NCBI GenBank assembly: GCA_014729935.1
Contig: WJJB01000274.1
Coordinates: 1 to 6,606, forward strand
Source of the DNA: Candidatus Bathyarchaeota archaeon
Lineage (GTDB): Archaea > Asgardarchaeota > Lokiarchaeia > Sigyniarchaeales > Sigyniarchaeaceae
DNA: 6,606 bases
Direction: 5' to 3'
A program made the position numbers and the translations under genes. Shown piece by piece: positions 5,478 through 6,606 of this stretch; position 1 is the first letter of the stretch, and the number at the start of each line of letters is the position of its first letter. The notes under the pieces are model-generated. The model made no database searches. It saw only the letters and a program-made list of their open reading frames with translations, and was not told where the DNA came from.

Positions 5478-5507
5478 GTTATTTTTAACTTCCTTCGTTT
5501 AAAAACC
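5478..5507 (-). promoter_or_regulatory. Candidate TATA elements of the oxidoreductase gene
   Basis: Two AT-rich elements lie on the minus strand: GGTTTTTAAACG (5507-5496) and AGTTAAAAATAACC (5490-5477), the second itself an inverted repeat (GTTA-TTTT-TAAC on the plus strand, 5478-5489). Either would start transcription between about 5475 and 5459, just before the palindrome at 5437-5457. Which one is used cannot be decided from sequence. Confidence 0.4.
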
Positions 5508-5548
5508 GAATATAACTCAAGGGGATGGAACGAAGAAGAAGGAAGTTC

Positions 5549-5917
5549 CTACATTCCGAAAAAGAACGTGATCACGATGGATATTACCATGAAAAGGATG
5601 CAATAGATTAGGCTCTTCACATTTTGGCTCTTCATATTATTCTTATTGGGTATCCTCTGGCGACAAGCATCACACGTCAGGGTGGCATCAACGTGGTTCT
5701 GGCATACTGGCTTACCACATTCCCTGCACTTTGCAACCGCTTCATTGCCACAATACACGCAATCCTCATCCATCAAGACATCAATATCTGGGACGTACCG
5801 CTTCTCAACTTCTGGAACTGCTTTCAATTCTTTCAAGTTCGTCCGGTACCCTGGAGCCCCGCTCGCCTTTGCCAATGCACGACCAATACGTGCGAAGATG
5901 CTATTATTATTACTCAT
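5549..5917 (-). CDS. Tail-anchored B-box-like zinc-finger protein, unknown function
   Basis: The protein has 122 residues. After a polar, basic N-terminal half (1-50) comes a compact zinc-binding module: Cys53/Cys56, Cys64/Cys67, Cys72/His75 and Cys82/Cys85, spaced C-x2-C-x7-C-x2-C-x4-C-x2-H-x6-C-x2-C. This provides eight ligands for two zinc ions and resembles the B-box / treble-clef class of cross-brace fingers. A basic linker (KNNMKSQNVK, 92-101) leads into one strongly hydrophobic C-terminal helix (102-121) that ends at the stop, so the protein should be tail-anchored with the finger in the cytoplasm. No RING, protease or enzyme domain accompanies it, unlike eukaryotic B-box proteins. The ATG is preceded by a weak GGTG three bases away. 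It is on the same strand as the oxidoreductase but 132 bases upstream with a separate promoter between. Family label is moderately sure; function is unknown, with protein-protein binding at the membrane the simplest inference. Confidence 0.82.
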   Translation of the reverse strand: MSNNNSIFARIGRALAKASGAPGYRTNLKELKAVPEVEKRYVPDIDVLMDEDCVYCGNEAVAKCRECGKPVCQNHVDATLTCDACRQRIPNKNNMKSQNVKSLIYCILFMVISIVITFFFGM

Positions 5918-5975
5918 TCACACCACGATATCGAATCTGCTCTCCAATGCGCTTCGATACTAGAGAAGGAGTCTA

Positions 5976-5986
5976 CTTTTAAAAAA
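5976..5986 (-). promoter_or_regulatory. TATA box of the tail-anchored zinc-finger gene
   Basis: On the minus strand TTTTTTAAAAG (5986-5976) is a good match to the archaeal TTTAWA-type TATA box. Initiation about 25 bases downstream would be near 5955, leaving a leader of nearly 40 bases. It is the most A/T-rich element in the 216-base divergent gap between 5917 and 6134. Confidence 0.45.
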
Positions 5987-6094
5987 GTTCTATGTTCTGC
6001 ATATTCGTTTTCAATGAAGCCGTGTCATGCATAGATCGCGGGAACCTACCCCGCCGAAAGAAGCAGGAAACGACTTGCTCACCCGCACGATGAA

Positions 6095-6112
6095 GGAAAG
6101 CTTTTTCATATT
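6095..6112 (+). promoter_or_regulatory. BRE/TATA of the gamma-glutamyltransferase-family gene
   Basis: GGAAAG (6095-6100) followed by TTTTTCATATT (6102-6112) forms a BRE/TATA-like pair. The expected start about 25 bases downstream coincides with the ATG at 6134, and no GGAGG- or GGTGA-like site precedes that ATG, so a leaderless message is likely. Confidence 0.45.
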
Positions 6113-6133
6113 CATTCTCGCAATACATACACA

Positions 6134-6606
6134 ATGAATGTGAATTTCCGGATAGAGGATTTCTTCAGCTCCCGATCGAGACGATCCCCGGTGCTTTCAA
6201 CCAGGGGGATCGTGGCATCTAGCCAACCATTGGCCACGCAGGCTGGAATCGAGATACTCATGAAAGGGGGAAATGCAGCAGATGCAGCTGTAGCATGTGC
6301 TGCCGCATTAAATGTAACTGAGCCCATGTCCACGGGAATCGGCGGGGATTGTTTTGCCCTGTTCTACGATTCTACCACGGGGCAGGTAAAGGGGATAAAC
6401 GGTAGCGGGCGAGCACCAAGGAATCTCTCCATGGATGTGATTATTGAAGAGGGAATAACGGGGAGCAGGCTCCCTGCCACGAGCCCCCATGCAATCACGG
6501 TACCTGGTGCCGTTGCTGGTTGGGTGGATACAGTCAACGAATTCGGAAAACTTGGCATGGAGGAGATACTTTCACCAGCAATCAGGATGGCAAGGGATGG
6601 GCATCC
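6134..6606 (+). CDS. Gamma-glutamyltransferase-family Ntn hydrolase, N-terminal part, cut by window edge
   Basis: The first 157 residues of a gamma-glutamyltransferase (PF01019) family protein, an Ntn-fold enzyme that self-cleaves to expose a catalytic threonine and transfers or hydrolyses gamma-glutamyl (or acyl) groups. Family landmarks are SRRSPVLSTRGIVASSQPLAT (about 15-35), ILMKGGNAADAAVA (41-54), TGIGGDCFAL (67-76), NGSGRAP (89-95), then HAITVPGAVAGWVD and ILSPAIRMARDG near the edge. The nucleophile threonine, expected several hundred residues in, is beyond the window. There is no signal peptide, so a cytoplasmic enzyme is expected, unlike secreted bacterial GGTs. The NGSGRAP and GIGGD variants resemble the YwrD-type subgroup and lack the arginine that in E. 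coli GGT (FREMAP segment) binds the glutamyl carboxylate, so true glutathione activity is doubtful. The start is the ATG at 6134; no ribosome binding site precedes it. Confidence 0.92.
   Translation, partial: MNVNFRIEDFFSSRSRRSPVLSTRGIVASSQPLATQAGIEILMKGGNAADAAVACAAALNVTEPMSTGIGGDCFALFYDSTTGQVKGINGSGRAPRNLSMDVIIEEGITGSRLPATSPHAITVPGAVAGWVDTVNEFGKLGMEEILSPAIRMARDGH

Noticed and set aside
6000..6133. Possible small RNA (C/D-box-like CGATGAA and a GC-rich patch) in the divergent gap
   Set aside because: No matching D box or terminal stem was found, so there is no supportable RNA gene; only the promoter elements are kept.

Overview
The window looks archaeal, and an Asgard-type (Promethearchaeota) genome is my best guess; the lineage is inferred from style, not from a marker gene. 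The evidence is TATA-like boxes with purine-rich BRE-like flanks at plausible distances before several genes, a mix of GGTGA/GGAGG ribosome binding sites and apparently leaderless starts, an Lrp/AsnC regulator, and two small treble-clef or zinc-ribbon proteins of the kind common in Asgard genomes. No rRNA, tRNA, mobile element, CRISPR array or attachment site was seen.

Layout. Bases 1-1316 (minus strand) hold the ADP/GDP-forming succinyl-CoA ligase pair: complete sucC, overlapping by 4 bases the first 55 codons of sucD, which runs off the left edge. Divergently, 1428-1904 encodes a small four-helix membrane protein of unknown function that ends at a run of nine T. A 155-base control region follows with a ladder of perfect palindromes and a TATA box, leading to 2060-2956, a double zinc-ribbon protein with a charged helix and an unassigned C-terminal domain. 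This gene converges with only one base between stops on a minus-strand pair, Lrp/AsnC regulator (3620-4060) then RraA-like protein (2958-3584), which reads as a two-gene operon. A 261-base intergenic stretch carries the regulator's promoter and a hairpin. Next, all on the minus strand, are a Gfo/Idh/MocA oxidoreductase (4322-5416) with an operator-like palindrome in its leader and a tail-anchored zinc-finger protein (5549-5917). Finally, divergently on the plus strand, the first 157 codons of a gamma-glutamyltransferase-family enzyme (6134 to the right edge) are probably translated from a leaderless message.

How the genes fit together. SucCD does substrate-level phosphorylation coupled to acyl-CoA/acid interconversion. 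The Lrp-RraA pair suggests a regulator controlling, or co-expressed with, a small-molecule lyase or RraA-type binding protein. The oxidoreductase and gamma-glutamyltransferase are metabolic enzymes without a visible shared pathway. There is no convincing defence or mobile system here. The least explained parts are the two zinc-binding proteins, the four-helix protein and the palindrome clusters in the promoters.
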